Shown: positions 14,208 through 21,271 of the stretch, piece after piece
How the letters are laid out: each line of letters opens with the position of its first letter
Position numbering within the stretch: position 1 is the first letter of the stretch
Assembly (NCBI GenBank): GCA_021890755.1
Contig: JAKKUQ010000014.1
Coordinates: 1-38,130 of the forward strand
Direction: 5' to 3'
Length of the DNA stretch: 38,130 nucleotides
Origin: Thermosediminibacteraceae bacterium
Lineage (GTDB): Bacteria; Bacillota; Thermosediminibacteria; Thermosediminibacterales; Thermosediminibacteraceae
Made by a program: the position numbers and the translations under genes
Notes under the pieces: model-generated
Databases searched by the model: none
The model's input: the letters and a program-made list of their open reading frames with translations, nothing else
What the model was told of the DNA's origin: nothing

Positions 14208-14210
14208 GTT

Positions 14211-14633
14211 ATGGAGGCGATAAAAGTAAGATACGTCCCTGTAATTATATTGTTGGGCTATTTGAGTTATGTGGATTTAAAAAAGAGGGAAGTGCCGGAC
14301 CTAGCGGTACTTGCCCTCTTTATTTATTCCCTGCTTGCCTGCCGCAATCTTAAAGAAGGTCTTATTACGGGAGGCCTGGTGTTTATCGTACATCTTTCAG
14401 CTGCAGTGATTACAAATGGGGGCATTGGCGGCGGAGATATAAAGCTTATGAGCGTCTTAGCTTTCTTACTGGGTCGGGATTTTTTTCTCATGGTCCTGCC
14501 CATGGCCTGGTTAATGATAGCAATGTTAGTATATGCCCTGTTTACCGGAAGGGGGCTGAGATATTCCATCCCGCTCGTGCCGTATATTTTCATTTCATTC
14601 GTTTTATGGAGGTGGTTTTTATGGAAAGCATGA
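14211..14633 (+). CDS. tadV: Prepilin peptidase (A24 family, TadV/CpaA-like)
   Basis: 140 residues with several membrane spans and the two catalytic Asp motifs of A24 aspartic peptidases: YVDLKKREVPD near 20-30 and GGGDIKL near 74-80. It should process the Flp and TadE-like pilins. The short length, lacking the N-methylation domain, fits the TadV/CpaA group. The start at ATG 14211 has a weak ribosome site next to a hairpin. It overlaps the HD-GYP gene by 13 bp, so the two are probably co-translated, and it is separated from the main Tad operon by the long repeat and the HEPN/MNT pair. Confidence 0.9.
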   Translation: MEAIKVRYVPVIILLGYLSYVDLKKREVPDLAVLALFIYSLLACRNLKEGLITGGLVFIVHLSAAVITNGGIGGGDIKLMSVLAFLLGRDFFLMVLPMAWLMIAMLVYALFTGRGLRYSIPLVPYIFISFVLWRWFLWKA

Positions 14634-15307
14634 GGCTTTTTGTTATGATGACAAGGGGAGAAGATAGGTTTTATTCCTTTGAAATCGCAAGAGGATACTG
14701 CGATGGAAAATGCAGATTTTGTAGGAGGTGCTTCGTAAACCGGGATATCTTAAAGGTTATAAGCCCTTATGAAGCAGATTTTTATGAAAAAAACCTTATC
14801 ACTCACCAAAAGAACGTAGCAAGACTTTGCACAAAAGCTGCTAAGTATATGGATCTGGAGCAAGAAAGCGTTTCAGAGCTTATTCAGGCCGCACTCCTGC
14901 ATGACATAGGTAAAGTCTTTATTCCGGCTGATGTGTTCATGAAAGACGGAAGACTGAGTTTTGATGAATATGAGCTAGTCAAGTATCATGCGGCTATTGG
15001 AGCATTGTATTTGAAAATTAGAGGGTTTCAGGAAAGTATCACAGACGCGGTTAAACATCACCACGAAAGATACGACGGAGCCGGTTATCCCGACGGATTG
15101 AAAGGAGACCGTATACCGTTTTTCGCAAGAATACTGGCTGTTTGTGATGCTGCCGACGCCATGTTGGCGGGTAGACATTACAGAGCAGCTGTCAGCAGAA
15201 AACTCGTAATTGAGGAGCTTTTAAGGAATTCGGGGAGCCAGTTTGACCCCGATGTGGTGAAAGCGGTTATTCCGGTAATAAGCGAGGAGGCGGTCGTGAA
15301 TGTTTAA
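14621..15307 (+). CDS. HD-GYP phosphodiesterase-like protein with N-terminal Cys cluster
   Basis: About 228 residues. I chose ATG 14621 because GGAGGTGG lies at 14608-14615; an upstream ATG (14606) would place that site inside the gene. Residues 27-37 contain CDGKCRFCRRC, a four-cysteine cluster suggestive of metal or iron-sulfur binding. The HD-GYP domain follows, with HDIGK near 93 and HHERYDGAGYPDGL near 146, the full catalytic signature of c-di-GMP phosphodiesterases. No other sensory domain is present. It sits between prepilin peptidase and parM. It may link c-di-GMP levels to pilus or transfer activity, but that is inference. Confidence 0.85.
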   Translation: MESMRLFVMMTRGEDRFYSFEIARGYCDGKCRFCRRCFVNRDILKVISPYEADFYEKNLITHQKNVARLCTKAAKYMDLEQESVSELIQAALLHDIGKVFIPADVFMKDGRLSFDEYELVKYHAAIGALYLKIRGFQESITDAVKHHHERYDGAGYPDGLKGDRIPFFARILAVCDAADAMLAGRHYRAAVSRKLVIEELLRNSGSQFDPDVVKAVIPVISEEAVVNV

Positions 15308-16325
15308 AATTGGTTTGGACTTAGGGTATGGATACGTCAAAGGTATAAACGAAGCCGGTAAAGCGGTTGTTTTTCCTTCGCTGGTAGGCAATGCTTATGA
15401 TAGATCTCTTAAGGGTCTTTTCGAGAATAACCCTGAGCGGAAAATCGACAACATGCACCTGGTAATCATGAATGGTGAAAGATACGAATGTTTTGTTGGA
15501 GAACTAGCAAGGCGGGAAAGCAGGAACGTATCTTATGCTTTTGACCAGGACAAGATAAATCACCCGAACACCAGAGCGCTGATTGCCGCTTCCTGCCTTT
15601 TGCTTTTCCCCGAAGATGGAAGGCCGGTCCACCTTGTAACCGGTTTGCCTCTGGAGCAGTACATCCATAAGAAGGAAGAATTTAGAGAGATGCTTAAGGG
15701 ATATAAGACGCTGGCTTGTTTCAAAGGGGATGAAAAAGTAACGGTAATAAAATTTGATAAAATCACTATCTTTCCTCAGGCGGCCGGAGCAGTTTATTGC
15801 GCTATTATGGATGACCTTCATAAATACCTGGCAAAAGGCAGTTACCTGGGGCTGGTGGATATAGGCTTCAGGACCACCGACTTTATAGTCTTCCTCGTGG
15901 AGGACAGGATAATCCTCAGGGAGGACCTTTCAGGCACCATCGACGTCGGCATTTCTTCGCTTTACAACGCGGCCGACAAACTCTTCACCCAGAAGACCGG
16001 AAGCAAACTGGACGTGCCGGAGCTCATGAGGCTAATAGCAGACGGTAAGATATTCTTTCGCGGGAAGCAACTGGACTTTGCGGGAGAGCTCAGGAACGTC
16101 AAAGCCGAGATAGCAAGGATGATAAAAGACAGGCTCAAGGCAGTATGGGGGAATAAGCTGGACTTTTTCAACATCGTATTTTTAGCGGGTGGCGGTGCGA
16201 AGGACCTACAGGAATTCCTTACGGATATATACGAAAACACGGTAATAGTTAAGGACCCCCAGCTTGCCAACGCAAGAGGCTTCCTAAAGGTGGCAGAGCT
16301 AGAGGAAAAGAAGGTGGCCAGATGA
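15300..16325 (+). CDS. parM: ParM-type actin-like partition ATPase
   Basis: 341 residues with actin/Hsp70-type nucleotide-binding motifs: phosphate-1 GLDLGYGYVKG (4-14), phosphate-2 LVDIGFRTTDF near 183 and adenosine motif VFLAGGGAKDL near 290. It matches plasmid ParM/StbA actin homologues, which push sister plasmids apart. The gene overlaps the HD-GYP gene by 8 bp. ParR-like and parC-like sequences lie downstream (16505-17087), completing a type II partition system. A chromosomal MreB is excluded by length and context. Confidence 0.88.
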   Translation: MFKIGLDLGYGYVKGINEAGKAVVFPSLVGNAYDRSLKGLFENNPERKIDNMHLVIMNGERYECFVGELARRESRNVSYAFDQDKINHPNTRALIAASCLLLFPEDGRPVHLVTGLPLEQYIHKKEEFREMLKGYKTLACFKGDEKVTVIKFDKITIFPQAAGAVYCAIMDDLHKYLAKGSYLGLVDIGFRTTDFIVFLVEDRIILREDLSGTIDVGISSLYNAADKLFTQKTGSKLDVPELMRLIADGKIFFRGKQLDFAGELRNVKAEIARMIKDRLKAVWGNKLDFFNIVFLAGGGAKDLQEFLTDIYENTVIVKDPQLANARGFLKVAELEEKKVAR

Positions 16326-16504
16326 CATATAAGGCTTTGTACAATCCTTACGAAAACGCATGGAACTTGATGAAACAGATGGTCGAAGAATATACAAGAG
16401 AAAAGAAGTACCTTACCTTAAAGGAATTAAGATACATTATCCGATTTTGCGAAGGAAGTATAAAAATGTTTACAGATTTAAATCCAGATGATACAACGGC
16501 TTAA
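16322..16504 (+). CDS. Small protein translationally coupled to parM
   Basis: 60 residues, start ATG overlapping the parM stop as ATGA. It is mostly helical (NAWNLMKQMVEEYTREKKYL, then LKELRYIIRFCEG). No known family. The tight coupling suggests a partition-related accessory role, but it is not the usual ParR; a better ParR candidate follows at 16806. Confidence 0.6.
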   Translation: MTYKALYNPYENAWNLMKQMVEEYTREKKYLTLKELRYIIRFCEGSIKMFTDLNPDDTTA

Positions 16505-16520
16505 GCGAGTTATTTTTGTT

Positions 16521-16787
16521 TTTTGTATTACATTTCTATAATGATAATGTTTACATCCTCAAAGCCTTGCTTTATACCAGTTTCAGGTTGGTTAATAATT
16601 ATTTTGTATTACATTTATACCTAACCGTATGTTTACACCTTTAAACTGTTGATATAACTGGTTTTACAGGATTATTTTTTCGGTTTTGTATTACATTATT
16701 ACACAAACCAGGATCTACAGTGTACTACATTTTTCGATATTACAGCCATTTAATCTTTATTGGATGCGGTCTAGAGGGTGTAAACAT
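16521..16787. repeat. parC-like repeat array between parM and parR
   Basis: The 14-mer TTTTGTATTACATT occurs exactly at 16521-16534, 16602-16615 and 16684-16697, a period of 81-82 bp. ATGTTTACA-type boxes accompany it (16548-16556 and 16629-16639), and an inverted ATGTTTACACC copy lies at 16777-16787. This AT-rich 300-bp gap has no ORF of note. A repeat array between an actin-type ATPase and an RHH protein is where a ParR-binding centromere is expected. It may also hold the parR promoter. Confidence 0.75.
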
Positions 16788-16805
16788 ATATGGGAGTGAA
16801 GCGGA

Positions 16806-17087
16806 TTGAAGATATATAGTTTCAGACTGGGAAAAGGAGACGAGGACATTCAACAGCTGTTGGAAAGCCTCGGTAGGAATAAGAGAAGCCCCTACATAAA
16901 AAATGCGCTGCGGTTTTACAGGGACTTTGGGGAAAAAATTTCAAAGATAGAAGCTTTTCTCGAGAGGATTGCGGCAAGTGGATTTTCTCCGCCAGACCTC
17001 CGGGAAGAAGTAGAGCCGGAACAGGCCAGCTATGACACGGCAGAAAAAATGCTTATCGAAAGCCTTGAAAATATCTTGTCTTTCTAA
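16806..17087 (+). CDS. parR: ParR-like ribbon-helix-helix centromere-binding protein
   Basis: 93 residues starting at TTG 16806. The N-terminus (KIYSFRLGKGDEDIQQLLES, then NKRSPYIKNALRFY) has the beta-strand plus two-helix form of RHH/ParR proteins, including the SPYIKNALRFY helix common in ParR. The C-terminal half is helical and acidic. It lies directly after the parC-like array. ParR binds such repeats and caps the ParM filament. The stop codon touches the second multi-hairpin region. Confidence 0.78.
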   Translation: MKIYSFRLGKGDEDIQQLLESLGRNKRSPYIKNALRFYRDFGEKISKIEAFLERIAASGFSPPDLREEVEPEQASYDTAEKMLIESLENILSF

Positions 17088-17228
17088 GGCCTGTGGATAT
17101 GCCGGTCCTGCCGGCCCTGGGGACAACCCTGCGGGTTGCCCTCCAGGGCCTTGGACAACCCTCCGGGTTGCCCACAGTCCCTTGGATATGTCTCGCTGCG
17201 CTCCGACATATCCACATATCCACAGGCC
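17088..17228. other. Multi-hairpin region with DnaA-box-like outer stem (copy B)
   Basis: A perfect 14-bp outer stem joins GGCCTGTGGATATG (17088-17101) and CATATCCACAGGCC (17215-17228). Inside are CCGG-TCCTG-CCGG, two CAACCC/GGGTTG hairpins (17124-17138 and 17156-17170) and a 9-bp stem GGATATGTC/GACATATCC (17184-17192 and 17205-17213). Both outer arms carry TGTGGATAT, close to a DnaA box. It begins at the parR stop and shares its outer stem and inner hairpin sequences with copy A at 6191-6298. It lies upstream of the relaxase module, so a role in transfer or single-strand replication is possible. Confidence 0.7.
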
Positions 17229-17310
17229 CGACTGCCGGGGGTAAAATCGGTCTTTTTAATGGCTTTTTTTAAATGCAGGATAAGGCGGTATGCAGCGCAG
17301 GCATCACACA

Positions 17311-17395
17311 CGCCAGGCAGTGCCTGGCGGAATTGAGTTTTTAAGAGGTGCATTTCGAGGTGCTCATCCTAATTCTGAGGTGCTTAAGAGCACCT
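17311..17395. other. Candidate oriT: palindrome plus GAGGTGC repeats
   Basis: CGCCAGGCA-G-TGCCTGGCG (17311-17329) is a perfect inverted repeat. Behind it, GAGGTGC occurs at 17345-17351, 17357-17363 and 17377-17383, and AGGTGCT-TAAG-AGCACCT (17378-17395) is a second palindrome. More partial copies lie near 17435 and 17445. Inverted and direct repeats just before relaxase accessory and relaxase genes are typical of oriT. The nick site cannot be identified by eye. Confidence 0.55.
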
Positions 17396-17398
17396 TTA

Positions 17399-17427
17399 TT
17401 TACAATTTACCCTTGTTTTTCTTATAT
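17399..17427 (+). promoter_or_regulatory. Candidate promoter of the mobilisation operon
   Basis: TTTACA (17399-17404), 17 bp, then TTATAT (17422-17427). It lies just after the AGGTGCT palindrome, and more GAGGTG-type repeats follow, so the RHH protein encoded next could autoregulate it. Confidence 0.45.
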
Positions 17428-17472
17428 CCGTCAAAGGTGCTTTTGAGGTGTCTGTTGAAAGGAGGGTTTATT

Positions 17473-17841
17473 CTGAAGAAAGTATATGTGTGTTTACCAG
17501 AAGATGTTTATGAAGCTCTAATTAGTTTGGCATCTCGGAGAAAAGAATCTATTTCAGCTATTGCAAGGAAAATGCTTACGGAATCAATTGCTGTTGAAGC
17601 AGCAAATGATGGTATCGATAAAGTAACCGAGGCCGTAAGGAAGGCCATGAGAGATGTACTAAGACCTACAGAAGATAGATTAGCCAGGCTCATGGCAAAG
17701 ACAGCCGTTGCAGCGGCTACAGCAATGTACATGAATGTGCAGACCATAGCAGATTTAGGCAAACATAATGCTGTTGAGATTTACAATGAAGCAAGAGTTA
17801 AGGCAGTTGCTTATCTCAAAGAAAGAGATGGTAATGAATGA
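17473..17841 (+). CDS. RHH relaxosome accessory protein (MobC-like position)
   Basis: The conserved part begins KKVYVCLPEDVYEALISLAS-RRKESISAIARKML, a ribbon-helix-helix DNA-binding domain. A helical C-terminal domain follows. About 122 residues. GGAGGG (17461-17466) lies seven bases before CTG 17473; ATT at 17470 is the other possible start, and no ATG or GTG fits. A longer frame from 17290 would run through repeat-rich oriT-like DNA and is unlikely. It overlaps the relaxase by ATGA. RHH proteins of this kind bind oriT and help relaxase nick. Confidence 0.7.
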   Translation: MKKVYVCLPEDVYEALISLASRRKESISAIARKMLTESIAVEAANDGIDKVTEAVRKAMRDVLRPTEDRLARLMAKTAVAAATAMYMNVQTIADLGKHNAVEIYNEARVKAVAYLKERDGNE

Positions 17842-19124
17842 CAGCTCCTTTTGTAATGAAGGTAAAATTTTATCTACCTACACTGGAAAATCAAGCAAAA
17901 AACGTTGCTCATATTTTGTACGTAGGAACTAGATCTGGTGTAGACAAAGGTGAATTAAATGAATTTGAAGAACTGGATGCAGGAAATAAATTCGGAGAGG
18001 AAATACTTTCGAAATACAACAGCCTCGACAATTTTCTTGATAATTTTGAAATAAATACTGCTGGTACTCCTGCAGGACACGTAAAATATATGGATGAAAG
18101 ACCCGGAAGCCATGGGCTTTTTAGCTCTGATGAAAATGTTAGTTTAAAAGAAACAATGAGAGAGTTAAGCAAACATTCAGGCGTTGTTTGGCGTTTTGTC
18201 CTGTCATTAAAGGAAGAAGATGCTGTAAAACTTGGATATACTACAAGGGAATCCTGGGAGAAGGCTCTCAGAGCTACAATATCTGAAGCTGCAGCAAAGA
18301 TGGGCATTCCAGAGTCAAATCTAAGGTGGGTAGCTGCCTTTCATCAGGCAAAAGGTCATCCTCATGTACATGTGGTTATGTGGGAAAAAACACCTCAGAG
18401 GTATTGGGGTAAGCTATCAGAAGGAGAAAGAAAAGATATAAGAAAAATATTCATTCGTGAAATATACGCAAAAGAAAGGCTAGCACTTACAGCAGAAAAA
18501 TCAGCAGTAAGAGATCTTATCAGGGATACTGCCAGAAGTGATATTTTAAGTTTGTTAAGACAGGTGAAAAATGCAAGGATAGAAATAAGAGCACTAGACG
18601 GAGGAAAACCGGGACTCCCTCCTACTCTGGAACCTCATGTAAGACAGGAGCTTTTAGAAAAGATTAAAGAGCTTTCAAGAATTATGCCGGACAGAGGCCG
18701 TATTGCCCTTGCATATATGCCTGCCGAAGTAAAGGAACAAGCAAGGGAAATTTCAGACTGGATCCTAAAACAGCCCGGATTTATAAAGTCTGTTGAAAGA
18801 TATAAAAACCTTGCCAGACAGTTGGCCGGCCACTACACGCTTAGATCCGAGACTTTAGATAAAGCTACCGAAAAAGCTTACGAAGATGTAAGGGATAGGG
18901 TAGCACAGATTGTATTAAGAGGTGCTGCAACTATAAAAACTGTTGAATCGAAAGAAAGGGAACTAGATACCACAAAACTCACCAATTACGTATGGCGTTC
19001 AGCCTGGAGAGCCCTGGAGCGGGAAAGGCTCAGGGCTGAGGCCCAGGTCCTTCTTGCGGCTGAAAGGGAGATGCAGAGGAAAAAAAGAGAGGCCAAGAGG
19101 GAGGGAAAAAGCCGTGAAGGTTAG
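17838..19124 (+). CDS. MobP-type conjugative relaxase
   Basis: 428 residues. The histidine triad HPHVHVVMWE near 173-182 is the metal site of MOBP relaxases, and RWVAAFHQAKGHPHVH is the form seen in Firmicute MobP proteins. The C-terminal half is long, helical and basic. The nucleophilic Tyr is not certain by eye. It should nick oriT and lead the strand through the coupling protein. The start overlaps the RHH gene (ATGA). Codon choice is AT-rich up to about 18,970 and becomes GC-rich after it, suggesting a mosaic origin. The end overlaps the coupling protein gene. Confidence 0.9.
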   Translation: MTAPFVMKVKFYLPTLENQAKNVAHILYVGTRSGVDKGELNEFEELDAGNKFGEEILSKYNSLDNFLDNFEINTAGTPAGHVKYMDERPGSHGLFSSDENVSLKETMRELSKHSGVVWRFVLSLKEEDAVKLGYTTRESWEKALRATISEAAAKMGIPESNLRWVAAFHQAKGHPHVHVVMWEKTPQRYWGKLSEGERKDIRKIFIREIYAKERLALTAEKSAVRDLIRDTARSDILSLLRQVKNARIEIRALDGGKPGLPPTLEPHVRQELLEKIKELSRIMPDRGRIALAYMPAEVKEQAREISDWILKQPGFIKSVERYKNLARQLAGHYTLRSETLDKATEKAYEDVRDRVAQIVLRGAATIKTVESKERELDTTKLTNYVWRSAWRALERERLRAEAQVLLAAEREMQRKKREAKREGKSREG

Positions 19125-20958
19125 AATGGCAATAGCCGCTTTAATACTTATTTTAGACCTTATCTTTGCGCCATTTTTGTGCAGTCTGCCGATTTATGCG
19201 AAGGATTATGGATTGCAGAAAGGATTTCAGATATGGAAAGCCTCCGTAAAAGAAAATCCCTTATCAGGCGTATTTCTATTAACGAAAGAGGCTATTCGCA
19301 CCCCCTGGCTCTGGCTCCAGCCAGCCGTCGCCGCAGCAGTGCTTTCGGTCCTTTTCCCTATATACGGCCGTAGAAGAATGAAAACTGATGAGATGGGCCT
19401 GCCGGAGGCCGCAGGTCAGGGCCAGCACGGCACAGCTCGATGGAGGACGAGAAAAGAAATATCAAAGACGCTGACAGTATGGGAAATTAAAAACAACAAC
19501 CCCCCGAAAGGGGGTTTTGTAGTAGGCGCTGAACTCGGCAAAAATTTCAAGGCGTGGCTTGACACCGGCGATACCCACTGCTTGGTCATAGGGTCCACCA
19601 GGAGCGGCAAATCTAGGCGTACAATACTACCCACGATATGGACTCTTGCGCGGGCGGGAGAGAGTATGATAATCACCGATCCCAAAGGGGAGCTTTTCAA
19701 ATTTTCCTCAGGCTATTTAAAACGCCTCGGTTATGAAGTAATACTTATAGACCTTCGGGGTCCTTATAGAGGCAACCAGTGGAACCCTCTCTTGTCTGTA
19801 GCATCTGCTTTGGAGGCTGGAGATTACTCAACAGCGAGTCAAAATGCATGGGATATAGCCAACATAATCACAAATCAGCAGCCGCAGACAGGGGTCGATC
19901 CTATATGGCCTCATTCTCAGGAAAGCCTCACCGCCGCCCTTATCCTTGCCGTCGCTTCCTTTGCGCCGGATCACAGTAAGCATCTCGGAAGCGTCTATGA
20001 AATGCTGTACCGTCTCGGCGCAAACGGTGGCGACATGTTGGATGATTATTTCCGCTCTTTGCCCAAAGGCCACCCTGCATCCTCGGCATACGGCGTTGCG
20101 GCCCTTTCGGAAGATAAGCTCAGGAGTTCGATATTTACCGGGACAGCTGCACAGCTCAGGCTCTGGGCTGACCCGGCGGTGGTGTGGCTCACGTCCCGTC
20201 AGGACCATGACCTGGACATTACCGGCAGAGAAAAGGCCGCCGTATTCATAGTCATACCCGACGAGCGCGGCACCCGCAACGTCATAGCGACCCTGTATAT
20301 AGCCCAGAGTTACCAGGCTTTGGTGGACTTTGCTAATAAGAATGGAGGTAAGCTTCCCAAAAAAGTTTATTTCCTGTTGGACGAATTTGGCAACCTCCCT
20401 CCAATACCCGAATTCGACAGAAAAATTACAGTTGCCGCAGGCCGGGGTATGAGATTCCTTTTGGCTGTCCAAGACCTCTCTCAAATTAAAGCAAAGTATA
20501 AAGAGCTTTCGCAGACCATCACCGGCAACTGCGCCACATGGGTTTACATTCTTACGACAGATTTGGATACGGCAAGGGTAATAAGCGGGAAGACCGGCCA
20601 GTACACGGTCAGGACGGAAAGCTATTCATCTCAGGTGCGACATACCGACTATAGCCACAGTACGACTGAAGGCCTCACAGGGAGGCCTCTTTTACTGCCC
20701 GACGAAGTGTTGAGGTGGCCAGCTGACAGGGCGCTGGTGCTTCAGGCCAGGTGCAATCCGGCGTGGCTTCCACTGCCGGACTTATCAAAATGGCCTGCAG
20801 CAAAAGATCTAACTCCATCTATTTCTTCTGAAGAAAATGAAAAGGAGGTGGTCACCGCCCCACCGGTATGGGTCCCCGGCGTATCGGCGGGCGAGGTGGA
20901 AAGGAAAAATGAAAATGTGTGCCGGGAAAGTGAAAACTTACTATCAAAACTCAGGTAA
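19114..20958 (+). CDS. virD4: VirD4/TraG-type coupling protein
   Basis: About 614 residues from GTG 19114, which follows GAGGGAGG. Two N-terminal membrane spans (about 5-25 and 60-80) precede the ATPase domain, with Walker A GSTRSGKS near 160 and Walker B FLLDEFGNLPP near 418. It links the relaxosome to the secretion channel. A longer frame from 19054 lies inside the relaxase gene and is unlikely. Residues around KNNNPPKGGFVVG are encoded by a GC hairpin (19491-19518) resembling the palindrome in the initiator gene. Confidence 0.93.
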   Translation: MKVRMAIAALILILDLIFAPFLCSLPIYAKDYGLQKGFQIWKASVKENPLSGVFLLTKEAIRTPWLWLQPAVAAAVLSVLFPIYGRRRMKTDEMGLPEAAGQGQHGTARWRTRKEISKTLTVWEIKNNNPPKGGFVVGAELGKNFKAWLDTGDTHCLVIGSTRSGKSRRTILPTIWTLARAGESMIITDPKGELFKFSSGYLKRLGYEVILIDLRGPYRGNQWNPLLSVASALEAGDYSTASQNAWDIANIITNQQPQTGVDPIWPHSQESLTAALILAVASFAPDHSKHLGSVYEMLYRLGANGGDMLDDYFRSLPKGHPASSAYGVAALSEDKLRSSIFTGTAAQLRLWADPAVVWLTSRQDHDLDITGREKAAVFIVIPDERGTRNVIATLYIAQSYQALVDFANKNGGKLPKKVYFLLDEFGNLPPIPEFDRKITVAAGRGMRFLLAVQDLSQIKAKYKELSQTITGNCATWVYILTTDLDTARVISGKTGQYTVRTESYSSQVRHTDYSHSTTEGLTGRPLLLPDEVLRWPADRALVLQARCNPAWLPLPDLSKWPAAKDLTPSISSEENEKEVVTAPPVWVPGVSAGEVERKNENVCRESENLLSKLR

Positions 20959-20970
20959 GGAGGAGATCTT

Positions 20971-21213
20971 ATGCCTTCTTTTATTTCTGGTGCTGCTAAT
21001 TTATTGAACGACGTCTTGACCTGGATCCTCTACATCATCCCCGCGGCCAGCGGTGCGGCCATAGGCTACCACGCACTCATGAAGCAAATGGGAGACGGTG
21101 ACCCGTCTGTCACCGCTGCCCACAACAGGTCAATCAGGAATGTCCTGGTCGGTGGAGCTATCGGTATGAGTGCCGCTTCACTCGTCAAGGTATTCTTATC
21201 CTACTTCAAATAA
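20971..21213 (+). CDS. VirB2/TrbC-like small membrane protein
   Basis: 80 residues with two hydrophobic helices (about 13-35 and 58-78) separated by a short polar loop, the form of T4SS pilin-like subunits. It follows the coupling protein and precedes a VirB6-like protein, with a GGAGGAG ribosome site. There is no obvious signal peptide. A stable hairpin follows, as with the Flp pilin gene. Assignment is from size, topology and context. Confidence 0.65.
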   Translation: MPSFISGAANLLNDVLTWILYIIPAASGAAIGYHALMKQMGDGDPSVTAAHNRSIRNVLVGGAIGMSAASLVKVFLSYFK

Positions 21214-21220
21214 GTAGCTG

Positions 21221-21240
21221 GGGCCCGGCAGGCCGGGCCC
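21221..21240 (+). promoter_or_regulatory. Very stable GC hairpin after the VirB2-like gene
   Basis: GGGCCCGGC (21221-21229) and GCCGGGCCC (21232-21240) are perfect complements with almost no loop, so the terminal pairs must open. Only TTATGTT follows, so it is a weak terminator at best. It may protect the pilin-like mRNA 3' end and lower expression of downstream genes. Confidence 0.6.
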
Positions 21241-21271
21241 TTATGTTCTCTATAATGGGGGTTGTTTTACT

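Noticed and set aside
16521-16697. CRISPR-like array
   Set aside because: Three 14-bp copies at 81-82 bp intervals are too short and too far apart for CRISPR repeats, and no cas gene is present. The parM/parR context explains them better.
17290-17472. Long N-terminal extension of the RHH accessory protein from 17290
   Set aside because: The extension runs through palindromes and GAGGTGC repeats, is not RHH-like, and a good GGAGGG site lies much closer to the conserved start.
19054-19113. Upstream start for the coupling protein
   Set aside because: It lies inside the relaxase gene and gives a basic tail before the membrane span; GTG 19114 has a proper ribosome site.
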